Below are positions 12,600-19,873 of a DNA stretch of 41,542 nucleotides, piece after piece. The stretch is taken from IMG/VR virus record IMGVR_UViG_3300021960_000174, positions 1-41,542 of that record, one strand, 5' to 3'. Position 1 is the stretch's first letter. Every line of letters begins with the position of its first letter. The position numbers were made by a program, and so were the translations under genes. The notes below the pieces were generated by a model, which was given only the letters and a program-made list of their open reading frames with translations, was not told the origin of the DNA and did not search any database. Origin of the DNA: a virus.

Positions 12600-14121
12600 T
12601 GTCCATTTCTGATATATCTTCTTTCTTTATTTTCTTTTGTATTGCTTGATGGCTTACGAACTCTGGCATATCTACATACCATACATTTTTTTCACCTTCT
12701 TTATAATCTGCTCGCTTACAGTTTAACATACGTAAAGCATCTGCTGTAGTGTTAAAGGTCCTTGATGCGTGTTTCTTGAGAAACTTATCTAGTGTCAGCT
12801 TCTTAAAATAACATACGTTAGACTTAGAATCTAATACTACATACCCATCTTTTAATCTATCAAACTTATCTTGTTCAATGTGTGATTCAAAAAAGTCCTT
12901 GAGTACAGAATATCTTTCTTCCTCAACATTGTCCATGTACTGATGATCCGCAGACTCTTCTGCTTTTTCTACAATACTTTTCATTAACAGTTCAAAAGGA
13001 CTAGGCCCTTTTCTAGGTTTAGGTAGTGTCAACCAATATACTTTATGTCTAAGTAATCGTACACGCCATGCCTTCTCATCTTTCATATCTTCTGGAGATA
13101 CCGTGATGCGTGATCCTTTGTAATCGAACTCCCACCAAATATTCTTAGTGTCTTGAATATATACAATGTTTTCAAAATGACTAATGATATCTGGAACAAC
13201 ATCAGCTAACCCAAGCTTCCTTGTCTTACAAACATCCTTGTTACATATAGGACTATACTCTGGGTGTTTTGGTGGACATTGATAACTGTAACCAGATTTA
13301 TGAATAGACTTAGCTAAGGTCATGACCTCATTAGGAGGCAACGGTGCAGTAAAAATATCTTTATTACGTTCTTGCATGATTGTAAGTAAGTCTGAATAAT
13401 TAAGACCTGGATTTTTTTTCATCTCCAATACACATACATTGTATAAGTATTGATGACGCATACCACCACCCCATTTTTCTGTTACTAATTTTTGTACGCA
13501 AGGTGGGTAGTGTGACCACTGTGTTTCAATATCATTTTCTTTTACAACTAATTTAAAAAAGTCTGTTGGTTTAATTGTTCTTTGTTTAGCTATCTCTAAA
13601 AATTTACCTACCATAACAGGAGTATTATTTGAATCAAATGCAAATTCCATGGATGCATTCATATTAAAGTAAGGCATATTTAAAGCTTTATTACAGGGGA
13701 ATATCTCTAAGGCTAAAAAATACTGTTCGTTTATCTCACCCATTTTACTAACAATTTTATCCACAGGAGCGGACTCACTAAAGAATACAAATAGATGCAA
13801 TCCTCCAGATTTAGATTTCACTGGAACAAAAGGTAAGTTATAACGTTTTATAATCTCTACAACTTTTTTTTCTGAAAAGTCTTTATAGTTGTTAGGGTCG
13901 ATATCAATACAACCCCATGTGCAAGTGCCGTCTACTTCTGGTCTAAGACCTAAACGTAGTTCACCTTCTAAATGTTTTTTCCACACTTCAGCAGTAACTG
14001 GGCTGTGTATAGTCTTATACTTCGCACCCTTTTTACCCCTATCATCATCCTCTCCCGTAAGAGAGGATGTCAGATAGCGAGTATTGTCACACTGAAATAG
14101 CGACAATAGTTCTGAATGCAT
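12550..14121 (-). CDS. Archaeo-eukaryotic-type (AEP) primase
   Basis: 523 residues. GCIDIDP at 70-76 supplies the two metal-binding Asp (73, 75), and SGGLHLFVFF from 105 the AEP s-x-H motif, as in TOTE-type and other phage primase-polymerases. A Cys cluster in the middle (CPPKHPEYSPICNKDVC) may bind zinc. The C-terminal 200 residues are unassigned and could be the priming helper domain. It would make primers for the neighbouring family A polymerase. Its start overlaps the SSB-like stop (TAATG). Confidence 0.85.
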   Translation of the reverse strand: MHSELLSLFQCDNTRYLTSSLTGEDDDRGKKGAKYKTIHSPVTAEVWKKHLEGELRLGLRPEVDGTCTWGCIDIDPNNYKDFSEKKVVEIIKRYNLPFVPVKSKSGGLHLFVFFSESAPVDKIVSKMGEINEQYFLALEIFPCNKALNMPYFNMNASMEFAFDSNNTPVMVGKFLEIAKQRTIKPTDFFKLVVKENDIETQWSHYPPCVQKLVTEKWGGGMRHQYLYNVCVLEMKKNPGLNYSDLLTIMQERNKDIFTAPLPPNEVMTLAKSIHKSGYSYQCPPKHPEYSPICNKDVCKTRKLGLADVVPDIISHFENIVYIQDTKNIWWEFDYKGSRITVSPEDMKDEKAWRVRLLRHKVYWLTLPKPRKGPSPFELLMKSIVEKAEESADHQYMDNVEEERYSVLKDFFESHIEQDKFDRLKDGYVVLDSKSNVCYFKKLTLDKFLKKHASRTFNTTADALRMLNCKRADYKEGEKNVWYVDMPEFVSHQAIQKKIKKEDISEMDNDFHEKFKKPETETNI

Positions 14122-14915
14122 TAGAAGGGTGTATCTTCTTCTTTGCTTTTAGAAGCAACAGGCTCTTCATTGAAACTTACTTTACCAAATATTTCACTAG
14201 ACTTTGCAGTTTCGTAAAATGATTTAGTAGTTTCTAATGTAACAGAATCTGTTGGTTTATCTAAAAACCTTTCAAATTCTACAACCCAACCATACCAACT
14301 ATTTTGAGAGTTAGACTCTTTTGTAGTTACTAGTTTGTATGCAGTTGCCCATGAAGGAGGACAGAAAAAACCGTTCTTTCCTTTCATCCTTCTTGATTGT
14401 ATCATGGAGTTCCACAGTTTTGATTTCTTCTTCTGTGTTGACTTCATAGTAATCAAAGCACTTTCTAAAGGGTTGCCCTCTTTATCTAAGATATATACAA
14501 AGTGGTTACCAGTATCTTCAATATAGTTTCCACTTTCTAGTCTATCTTTCCCATCATCTGCTCTAGATGTTTTCTGCATGATAGAAGGATCGGTATGAAT
14601 GCCAATTGGTCTACCTGGACTATCTCCCCTATCTTTCCATTCATTAAAGGTATTAATATAAAGACATGGAACTACAATGATACCGTCTTTACCCTTATAT
14701 AAAGAGCCAGTAGTTTCATTATATATATCACCTTGTCTTGCCGTTTCTATAAACTTACCATCGCTTTCGTCTAGCACTGGTGAATTAGAATATAGGATCT
14801 TCAGGATAGGAAGCTTGGCATCACGAGCTGTGATGTTTTCTGCTCCTTGTCCTGCAAAGTCTTCCAAGTTCGTCAGAGTCGGAAGGTTCTCTTTAGTTTT
14901 TGCTACTTGAGTCAT
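14121..14915 (-). CDS. Candidate single-stranded DNA-binding protein
   Basis: 264 residues. No OB-fold signature can be proved by eye, but the protein ends SKSKEEDTPF, an acidic tail closing on Pro-Phe like the DDDIPF tip of bacterial SSB that recruits partner proteins. It lies between a primase and other replication genes. The core, with GDIYNETTGSLY and GIIVVPCLYINTFNEWKDR, resembles proteins annotated as phage ssDNA-binding or hypothetical. The role is inference from tail and context. Confidence 0.6.
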   Translation of the reverse strand: MTQVAKTKENLPTLTNLEDFAGQGAENITARDAKLPILKILYSNSPVLDESDGKFIETARQGDIYNETTGSLYKGKDGIIVVPCLYINTFNEWKDRGDSPGRPIGIHTDPSIMQKTSRADDGKDRLESGNYIEDTGNHFVYILDKEGNPLESALITMKSTQKKKSKLWNSMIQSRRMKGKNGFFCPPSWATAYKLVTTKESNSQNSWYGWVVEFERFLDKPTDSVTLETTKSFYETAKSSEIFGKVSFNEEPVASKSKEEDTPF

Positions 14916-14917
14916 GT

Positions 14918-15460
14918 TTATTCCTTTTTTGTTATTTTGGTTTGATTTCCGACATATACACCAAGTAAAGACATATCAATGTTATCTCCATTTTGTATGC
15001 GTTCCCTAGCGAACCCTTTCAATGTCATGGGTTCAATTTTCTCTTTACGAGAAACTGTAAAGCCTCTGTTTATAAGTTCGTCATACAGGGCTGCGGCTTC
15101 ATTATCTTGGGATCGATTAAAGTTAGCAGTCATCTGATTTTTAATCAAATCACCGTAACCGTTTTCTCTCATCCAAGTAAATGCTTCTTCCGTTTTCGAT
15201 GCAGGAATCTTCGCAGATACTACTTGTCTTAAATCTACTTTGTAGCCATCTGTAAGTTCAATAGATCGGACACCTGCTTGTTGCATTAAGTCTGGGATAC
15301 GTTGTTCAGAAATAAACCTTTCTTGTTCTTGAAGTTTTTTAGTTTCTTCTTGTTTCTCTTCGATTTGTTTCTGAAGTTCCAATAACTTATTACATTCATT
15401 TGCTATGTCACCAGTTAGACCTGTGTCAACGGTAACTTTTGCTTCTTGTTCTAAGTCCAT
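14918..15460 (-). CDS. Coiled-coil replication-region protein, unknown
   Basis: 180 residues. Residues 20-52 form a Gln/Glu/Lys-rich coiled coil (LELQKQIEEKQEETKKLQEQ), followed by RIPDLMQQAGVRSIELTDGY and AFTWMRENGYGDLIKN. I recall this arrangement in several marine phages next to replication genes, always without function. AAGGAGG precedes the ATG; first gene behind the leftward promoter at 15481. Confidence 0.75.
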   Translation of the reverse strand: MDLEQEAKVTVDTGLTGDIANECNKLLELQKQIEEKQEETKKLQEQERFISEQRIPDLMQQAGVRSIELTDGYKVDLRQVVSAKIPASKTEEAFTWMRENGYGDLIKNQMTANFNRSQDNEAAALYDELINRGFTVSRKEKIEPMTLKGFARERIQNGDNIDMSLLGVYVGNQTKITKKE

Positions 15461-15480
15461 AAGACCTCCTTTCTCTTATG

Positions 15481-15508
15481 ATAATATAAAAAAAACTTGC
15501 AATGTCAA
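15481..15508 (-). promoter_or_regulatory. Leftward sigma70-type promoter for the replication operon
   Basis: Read leftward: TTGACA (15508-15503), a 16-bp spacer containing eight consecutive T, then TATTAT (15486-15481, five of six). The first gene starts at 15460 behind AAGGAGG. It would drive the operon from 15460 toward polA and onward. Confidence 0.75.
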
Positions 15509-15539
15509 ATAAAAAAGTTAAGATAAGCAATATTATAAT

Positions 15540-16949
15540 ATGACACAGCAATTTACATACAAAACAAAACCTTTTGAACATCAGAGAAATGCTTTGAAAG
15601 CAGGGGCTAATCAAGATTATTATGCTTACTTTATGCAAATGGGTACAGGTAAAACAAAAGTAACAATTGACAACATGAGTTACTTATATGTTCAAAATAA
15701 AATTGATACTGTAGTAGTAGTTGCACCAAACTCTGTGTATCAGAATTGGTTAATTGAATTAGAGGTACATTGTTCTGTTCCCTATAAAACGTTTACACAT
15801 AAGTTAGATAAAAAATATAAGTACAAAGAAAAACATTTAAATTATTATCTTATAAATGTAGAAGCCTTTTCTCATACAAAAGGTTTTAAGTTAATTGAAA
15901 AGTTATTAGGAGAACGTGGTTTAAAACTAGCAATGGTAATTGATGAAGCTACTACTATTAAAAACAGAACTGCTAGTAGAACAAAAAATTTAATTAAGTT
16001 AGGGCGTGGTATAAAATATAAAAGAATACTTACAGGTTCCCCTGTAACAAAATCACCATTAGATTTATTTGCTCAATGTGAATTTTTAAAACAAAGTTTA
16101 TTAGGACATAAAAGTTTTTATACGTTTCAAGCACGGTATGCTATTTTAAAACAACTTAGTCTACCTGGTCAAAGAAGTACTATGATACCTATTGGTTCAC
16201 AAAACTTAGAAGAGTTAGAACAAAAAATAAAAACATTTTCTTTTAGAGTAACTAAAGAAGAGTGTATGGATTTACCAGATAAGGTTTATCAAAAACGAGA
16301 TGTTGTTTTAACTACAGAACAACAAAATTATTATGACCAATTAAAAAAACATAGTAGGGCTATGCTATTAGATGACATGGTTTCTTTCAATAATAAACTG
16401 ACTGAAATAATTAAACTACAACAAGTATGTAATGGTTTTGTTCGAACAGATAGTGGCGATACTATAGATCTAAAAGATGCTAAAATGAAAGAGTTGTTTC
16501 AGGTATTAGATGAGCATGAAGGCAAAGTAATTATATGGTCTAGCTTTGTTTACAATATAGAAACTATAATTAAAAAGTTAAATGAGAAGTTTGGTAAAGG
16601 TTCTACTGTAGCTATTTATGGAGCAGTATCTGTTAAAGATAGGAAAGACAATGTACATAAATTTCAAACAGATTCTAAAGTACGTTTCTTTGTAGGTAAT
16701 CCAGTGACAGGAGGTTATGGTTTAAATCTTACAAAAGCTACCTTAGTTGTATATTACAACAATAGTTTTAATTTAGAAGTACGAACACAATCAGAAGACA
16801 GAGCACATAGACATGGTCAGGAAAAACAAGTAACGTACGTTGACTTGATAGCCAAAGGTACAATAGATGAGTTTGTTGTTAAGAGTTTAAAAAGCAAACA
16901 TAAACTTAGTGCTCAAACACTAGGAGAAGAAGTAGCTGAGTTTTTATAA
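15540..16949 (+). CDS. SNF2-like superfamily 2 helicase
   Basis: 469 residues. Q-motif-like KPFEHQRNAL at 10-19, Walker A MGTGKT (34-39), motif Ia VVVVAPNSV, DEAT (135-138, in place of DEAH), motif III ILTGSP, motif V GGYGLNL and motif VI RAHRHGQEKQV (about 421-431) mark a SNF2-type ATPase of the kind phages carry for replication or recombination. It is rightward against leftward neighbours. TATAAT ends directly at the ATG with no ribosome site, and no upstream in-frame start exists. The 3' end overlaps the convergent nuclease gene by 37 nt. Confidence 0.92.
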   Translation: MTQQFTYKTKPFEHQRNALKAGANQDYYAYFMQMGTGKTKVTIDNMSYLYVQNKIDTVVVVAPNSVYQNWLIELEVHCSVPYKTFTHKLDKKYKYKEKHLNYYLINVEAFSHTKGFKLIEKLLGERGLKLAMVIDEATTIKNRTASRTKNLIKLGRGIKYKRILTGSPVTKSPLDLFAQCEFLKQSLLGHKSFYTFQARYAILKQLSLPGQRSTMIPIGSQNLEELEQKIKTFSFRVTKEECMDLPDKVYQKRDVVLTTEQQNYYDQLKKHSRAMLLDDMVSFNNKLTEIIKLQQVCNGFVRTDSGDTIDLKDAKMKELFQVLDEHEGKVIIWSSFVYNIETIIKKLNEKFGKGSTVAIYGAVSVKDRKDNVHKFQTDSKVRFFVGNPVTGGYGLNLTKATLVVYYNNSFNLEVRTQSEDRAHRHGQEKQVTYVDLIAKGTIDEFVVKSLKSKHKLSAQTLGEEVAEFL

Positions 16950-17644
16950 TACGTATCAACTTTAGCTAACCATTTTCTTTGATACATATCTAGCATCTCT
17001 TCATTCATAGTAAACTTTTGAAACAATAAATCTTTTGTGCATACAAGTATGACACCTTGTTTTACCTCTTCAAAATTATCACTATAGGCTTTACTGTAAG
17101 CTGCAATTTGATAATAATAATCTTCTATCCACTCTTCTCTTTTTGGTTTATTGGATTGTTTAAAATCTAGTATTGATAACTTACCATCATATACTCCTAC
17201 AACATCTGTAGATCCAGCATACAAATCTTTATAATGTAGTGTTACTTCTGTGCCCCATACTTCTGTAAATTTTTCTAAATTTTCTATAATAGTATGAGCC
17301 ATGAGGCGTGCTAAGTTGCCATTGGTTGACAAGTTCAAATACCCGTGGCCCTTGAGATATTGTTCTAGTACATAATGCATTTCTGTTCCACGTCTTGCAG
17401 CTTGAGCCGTGATCCGTGCTGCCTCGTCATAGCCTACTCTTTCACGCCACTTGTCTAAAGATTGTTTTTTCTCAGGAGGTTGTGTTGCACTGAGTATAGT
17501 AGTAACAGAAGGTATTTTCTTTTCACCTACATTATAGGTTCTACCTGTTTCTTCATCGTTCCTGGAATAGTCTTTATGATTGTATTTATTAACAATCTTA
17601 AAACCAGATACTGTAAAGGATTTATCAGTCTTTGTTATCTTCAT
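16913..17644 (-). CDS. RecB-like PD-(D/E)XK exonuclease
   Basis: 243 residues. RGTEMH (His90), E133, GSTDVVG (Asp147), LDFK (D160, K162) and YYYQIAAY (Gln179) give the full RecB/Cas4-type nuclease core H...E...D...D-x-K...Y-x-x-Q. No Cys cluster for an Fe-S site is seen. Likely a phage recombination or DNA-degradation exonuclease working with the SSB-like protein and helicases. It overlaps the upstream gene by 20 nt. Confidence 0.88.
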   Translation of the reverse strand: MKITKTDKSFTVSGFKIVNKYNHKDYSRNDEETGRTYNVGEKKIPSVTTILSATQPPEKKQSLDKWRERVGYDEAARITAQAARRGTEMHYVLEQYLKGHGYLNLSTNGNLARLMAHTIIENLEKFTEVWGTEVTLHYKDLYAGSTDVVGVYDGKLSILDFKQSNKPKREEWIEDYYYQIAAYSKAYSDNFEEVKQGVILVCTKDLLFQKFTMNEEMLDMYQRKWLAKVDTYYKNSATSSPSV

Positions 17645-18317
17645 CTACGTACAAGTTGTTAAAGGTATATTCAGGGTTCATGTAAGATTCGTCTTCTTCA
17701 GCACTAAACTCATATTGACTTGGTATAAAGTCTGGTGCACCTTGACCCGTGACCCATAAAGCAGGATTAGTTACTCGTACTCTATTGTTTGGTTGAGCTA
17801 CAATCTGTCCTTTAAACTCACCACTAGTAATGGCAAGTATGTGTGATTGTTTGTGTTGTGCTACATCATCACCTAACGCATTTATGTCATCACCGTTAGT
17901 GTAATCAATAGTAAAATAATATTTAGCATTGTAAAACTGACCATCTATTTTTGTAATCCAAGGACTACTACTGGTTCTATCATATTTTATAATAGTAAAA
18001 TCTCTACTCGAACAATCCCAAGGTTGTACAAAATGATTAGGTAATCTTGGAGGCCATACATCTAATTGCTCATCAGCTACTAATGATTGTATTGGCATTC
18101 GAGCCCACATAGCTCCACCATGAGGACCTTCTAACCGATTGTCTTCATCCTCACAACCTGTAAACACCACTTGAAACGACAAGGATCTATCTGGTATAGC
18201 AGTGACTGCAATGGCAAGTCCGTGTATGAACTCGCCATGATAGTCTTTATGATTGTTTGTAAATTCTTTTCTTACCCAACATTTAAAATAAGGTATGTTG
18301 CATGTTAAATAAGCCAT
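17625..18317 (-). CDS. Conserved phage protein, unknown
   Basis: 230 residues, aromatic-rich with many beta-like segments, e.g. SLSFQVVFTGCEDEDNRLEG and MWARMPIQSLVADEQLDVWP. Acidic C-terminus. I believe similar proteins occur in marine phage genomes but know no function. It sits between nuclease and virion genes, so it may be either a DNA-metabolism or a virion accessory protein. AAGG lies before the ATG. Confidence 0.75.
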   Translation of the reverse strand: MAYLTCNIPYFKCWVRKEFTNNHKDYHGEFIHGLAIAVTAIPDRSLSFQVVFTGCEDEDNRLEGPHGGAMWARMPIQSLVADEQLDVWPPRLPNHFVQPWDCSSRDFTIIKYDRTSSSPWITKIDGQFYNAKYYFTIDYTNGDDINALGDDVAQHKQSHILAITSGEFKGQIVAQPNNRVRVTNPALWVTGQGAPDFIPSQYEFSAEEDESYMNPEYTFNNLYVDEDNKD

Positions 18318-18354
18318 GCCTTATCATAACTAATTATAATAAGATTACAACTAG

Positions 18355-18744
18355 TTATTTTTTCTTTTTCTTAAAAGCTGCTAAATCTCTTTTACCAGAA
18401 GCTGTCAATCTACTTTTAGCAACAGGTTTTGTCTTAGTCATTGGATCTTTTCTAGTTAGTCTTGCAAAACCAGCTTTTGACAACACACCAGATTGCATGA
18501 GTCTATTAGCTACTTTGATATCATTTGCAGTAAACCTACCAGCTGTATTACCTGCTTTCTTAGCTGTCTTATCAAACTTACCAACATTATATCTAGAAGC
18601 ATTACTTTTCTGACCTCTTACTCCAATACCGTCTTTAGCTTTGATCATTTTAGCTCCGCCTTTAGAGTATCCTTTAGCCATTTTACCGCCTCTAGCTTTC
18701 ATCATTTTAGCTCCGCCCTTAGAGTATCCTTTACTTTTCATCAT
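18355..18744 (-). CDS. Lys/Gly repeat protein (KGYSKGGAKM)
   Basis: 129 residues. The N-terminus holds two 19-residue repeats, KGYSKGGAKMMKARGGKMA and KGYSKGGAKMIKAKDGIGV. Then a basic helical region (NDIKVANRLMQSGVLSKAGF) and an all-lysine tail. Strongly positive, so binding to DNA or packaged genome is likely. Similar YSKGG segments appear in the right-hand virion-region proteins. Start behind AGAGGAT; directly downstream of the PqqA-like peptide. Confidence 0.75.
   Translation of the reverse strand: MMKSKGYSKGGAKMMKARGGKMAKGYSKGGAKMIKAKDGIGVRGQKSNASRYNVGKFDKTAKKAGNTAGRFTANDIKVANRLMQSGVLSKAGFARLTRKDPMTKTKPVAKSRLTASGKRDLAAFKKKKK
18637..18733. repeat. Two 40-bp direct repeats, 57 bp apart
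   Basis: 18637-18676 and 18694-18733 share the run ATCATTTTAGCTCCGCC and flanks with only two differences over 40 bp. They encode the two protein repeats. The 57-bp period (19 codons) keeps frame, and so could expand or contract by recombination. Confidence 0.85.
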
Positions 18745-18759
18745 AATAGTATCCTCTAC

Positions 18760-18834
18760 TTATATTTCGGCACAAGCGTAGCAGTTGATCTCTAAGCCTA
18801 CACTAATTTCTTTGATTTCTGGTCTTTTCCACAT
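18760..18834 (-). CDS. pqqA: PqqA-like peptide (PQQ precursor)
   Basis: 24 residues: MWKRPEIKEISVGLEINCYA, then CAEI. Known PqqA peptides are 23-29 residues with W-x-x-P near the start and the E-x-x-x-Y pair whose Glu and Tyr are crosslinked to make pyrroloquinoline quinone. Here W2-x-x-P5, the V-G-(L/M)-E-(I/V) block with Glu15, and Tyr19 all fit, and the CAEI ending resembles alphaproteobacterial peptides. AAGGAG lies seven bases before the ATG. No PqqB-E enzyme is in the window, so the peptide would have to feed host enzymes, or be a different RiPP-type precursor. It overlaps an upstream basic mini-gene by 37 nt. Confidence 0.75.
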   Translation of the reverse strand: MWKRPEIKEISVGLEINCYACAEI

Positions 18835-18911
18835 AATAAACTCCTTATAATTTTTTTTTGTTTTAACGCTTTTTGTTCTTTTTTATAATACCATAAACTC
18901 ATTTTAGTCAT
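18798..18911 (-). CDS. 37-residue basic peptide upstream of the PqqA-like gene
   Basis: MTKMSLWYYKKEQKALKQKK, then IIRSLLCGKDQKSKKLV. It has the strongest ribosome site around (AAGGAGGTGATG). Its 3' end overlaps the PqqA-like gene by 37 nt in another frame, so translation through it could open the PqqA ribosome site. Could be a leader peptide or a small basic protein. Confidence 0.55.
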   Translation of the reverse strand: MTKMSLWYYKKEQKALKQKKIIRSLLCGKDQKSKKLV

Positions 18912-18999
18912 ACACATCACCTCCTTCAAGATAATGCGTTTCTTCAGCTTTATGCTTACTTCCGACCTAAGTCAAACGAATTTATATAATATTATTATA

Positions 19000-19650
19000 C
19001 TATTTATTTGACTCTATTTCAATCCATTGTCTACGTTTATTTAAAAAATCCAAATACACCTGAGTATCCGCATACCCTCGTCCTTCATTTATACACATAA
19101 GGTAATACTTAGGTTCATATATGATACAACTATTATCGTCATGTTCTACTTCATGAGCATATAACGGGGGCGTTAATGTAACAAAAAACTTTAAAGTAAT
19201 TCCTACTGACACTCCTATAAAAGCTATAGTTGCTACAGTAATAAAACCCCACTTGACATACTCCATAATTTCTTGTTGTTTCTTATGAGCCTTGGCCCGT
19301 GCTTCTTTAATCGCTTTTTTTCTTTTGTCTATACGTTTTTTACGCTCTTCTAAAATGTACTCCCAAGTTCCATGACCAAAACGCAGGTTAATTAATTGTT
19401 TCATCTCGTATAATTGTTCTTGAGCTAAACGAGCATTAATCACTTCCTTTGCGACTTCCTGTGTCGAAAAGGGATCGGCCCCAGACTTCTCTCTTTCTTT
19501 TATGACCTTCTTCTGTCCTTCAAAAGCGTTTTCTACATGACCAATTAGTTCACCAATATCCTGACAGGTACTGATATTTTTTTTAACAAACTCAACACTT
19601 TTGGTAACTAAAGCTATTCCTGTGAGGACCGCACTGACTGGCTCAACCAT
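19000..19650 (-). CDS. Membrane/coiled-coil protein, possibly lysis or virion
   Basis: 216 residues from ATG at 19650; a TTG at 19674 with AGAGG six bases ahead is a good alternative that adds eight residues. N-terminal MVEPVSAVLTGIALVTKSVE is weakly hydrophobic, residues about 95-130 a Lys/Arg-rich coiled coil, then a clear membrane span (WGFITVATIAFIGVSVGITL) and an acidic soluble C-terminal domain with two Cys. The gene overlaps the small membrane gene ahead by 8 nt. Function unknown. Confidence 0.7.
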   Translation of the reverse strand: MVEPVSAVLTGIALVTKSVEFVKKNISTCQDIGELIGHVENAFEGQKKVIKEREKSGADPFSTQEVAKEVINARLAQEQLYEMKQLINLRFGHGTWEYILEERKKRIDKRKKAIKEARAKAHKKQQEIMEYVKWGFITVATIAFIGVSVGITLKFFVTLTPPLYAHEVEHDDNSCIIYEPKYYLMCINEGRGYADTQVYLDFLNKRRQWIEIESNK

Positions 19651-19873
19651 TTGATTTCTCAATAAAACGATCAAGTTTATCCTCTAATCTACGAAGATGT
19701 TCGAGTATTTGATTTGTCTGTGACTGTGCATCGTCACGAGGCAGGTACTCTTCCCTGGTTTTATTGAGTAGTATTTGTAATCTCTTTACTTCATGAAACA
19801 TTCTATTGAATGCCCAACCGACTGCTGATAAAAGCACGGTTAGTAAAATATTCCATAACATCATGTTATCCAA
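19643..19873 (-). CDS. Small membrane protein with coiled coil (holin/XhlA-like layout)
   Basis: 76 residues: an N-terminal membrane span (MLWNILLTVLLSAVGWAF), then a charged coiled coil ending ILEHLRRLEDKLDRFIEKSN. The layout resembles spanin-like or XhlA-type lysis helpers, but the order is only suggestive. Overlaps both neighbours by 8 nt. Confidence 0.65.
   Translation of the reverse strand: MDNMMLWNILLTVLLSAVGWAFNRMFHEVKRLQILLNKTREEYLPRDDAQSQTNQILEHLRRLEDKLDRFIEKSNG

Noticed and set aside
18326-18358. ATAACTA...TAGTTAT inverted repeat after the Lys/Gly repeat gene
   Set aside because: Seven weak base pairs, a long loop and no T-run; likely chance in AT-rich DNA.
18950-18985. Possible leftward promoter ahead of the PqqA-like unit
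   Set aside because: A TTGACT is present, but no good -10 lies at proper spacing.
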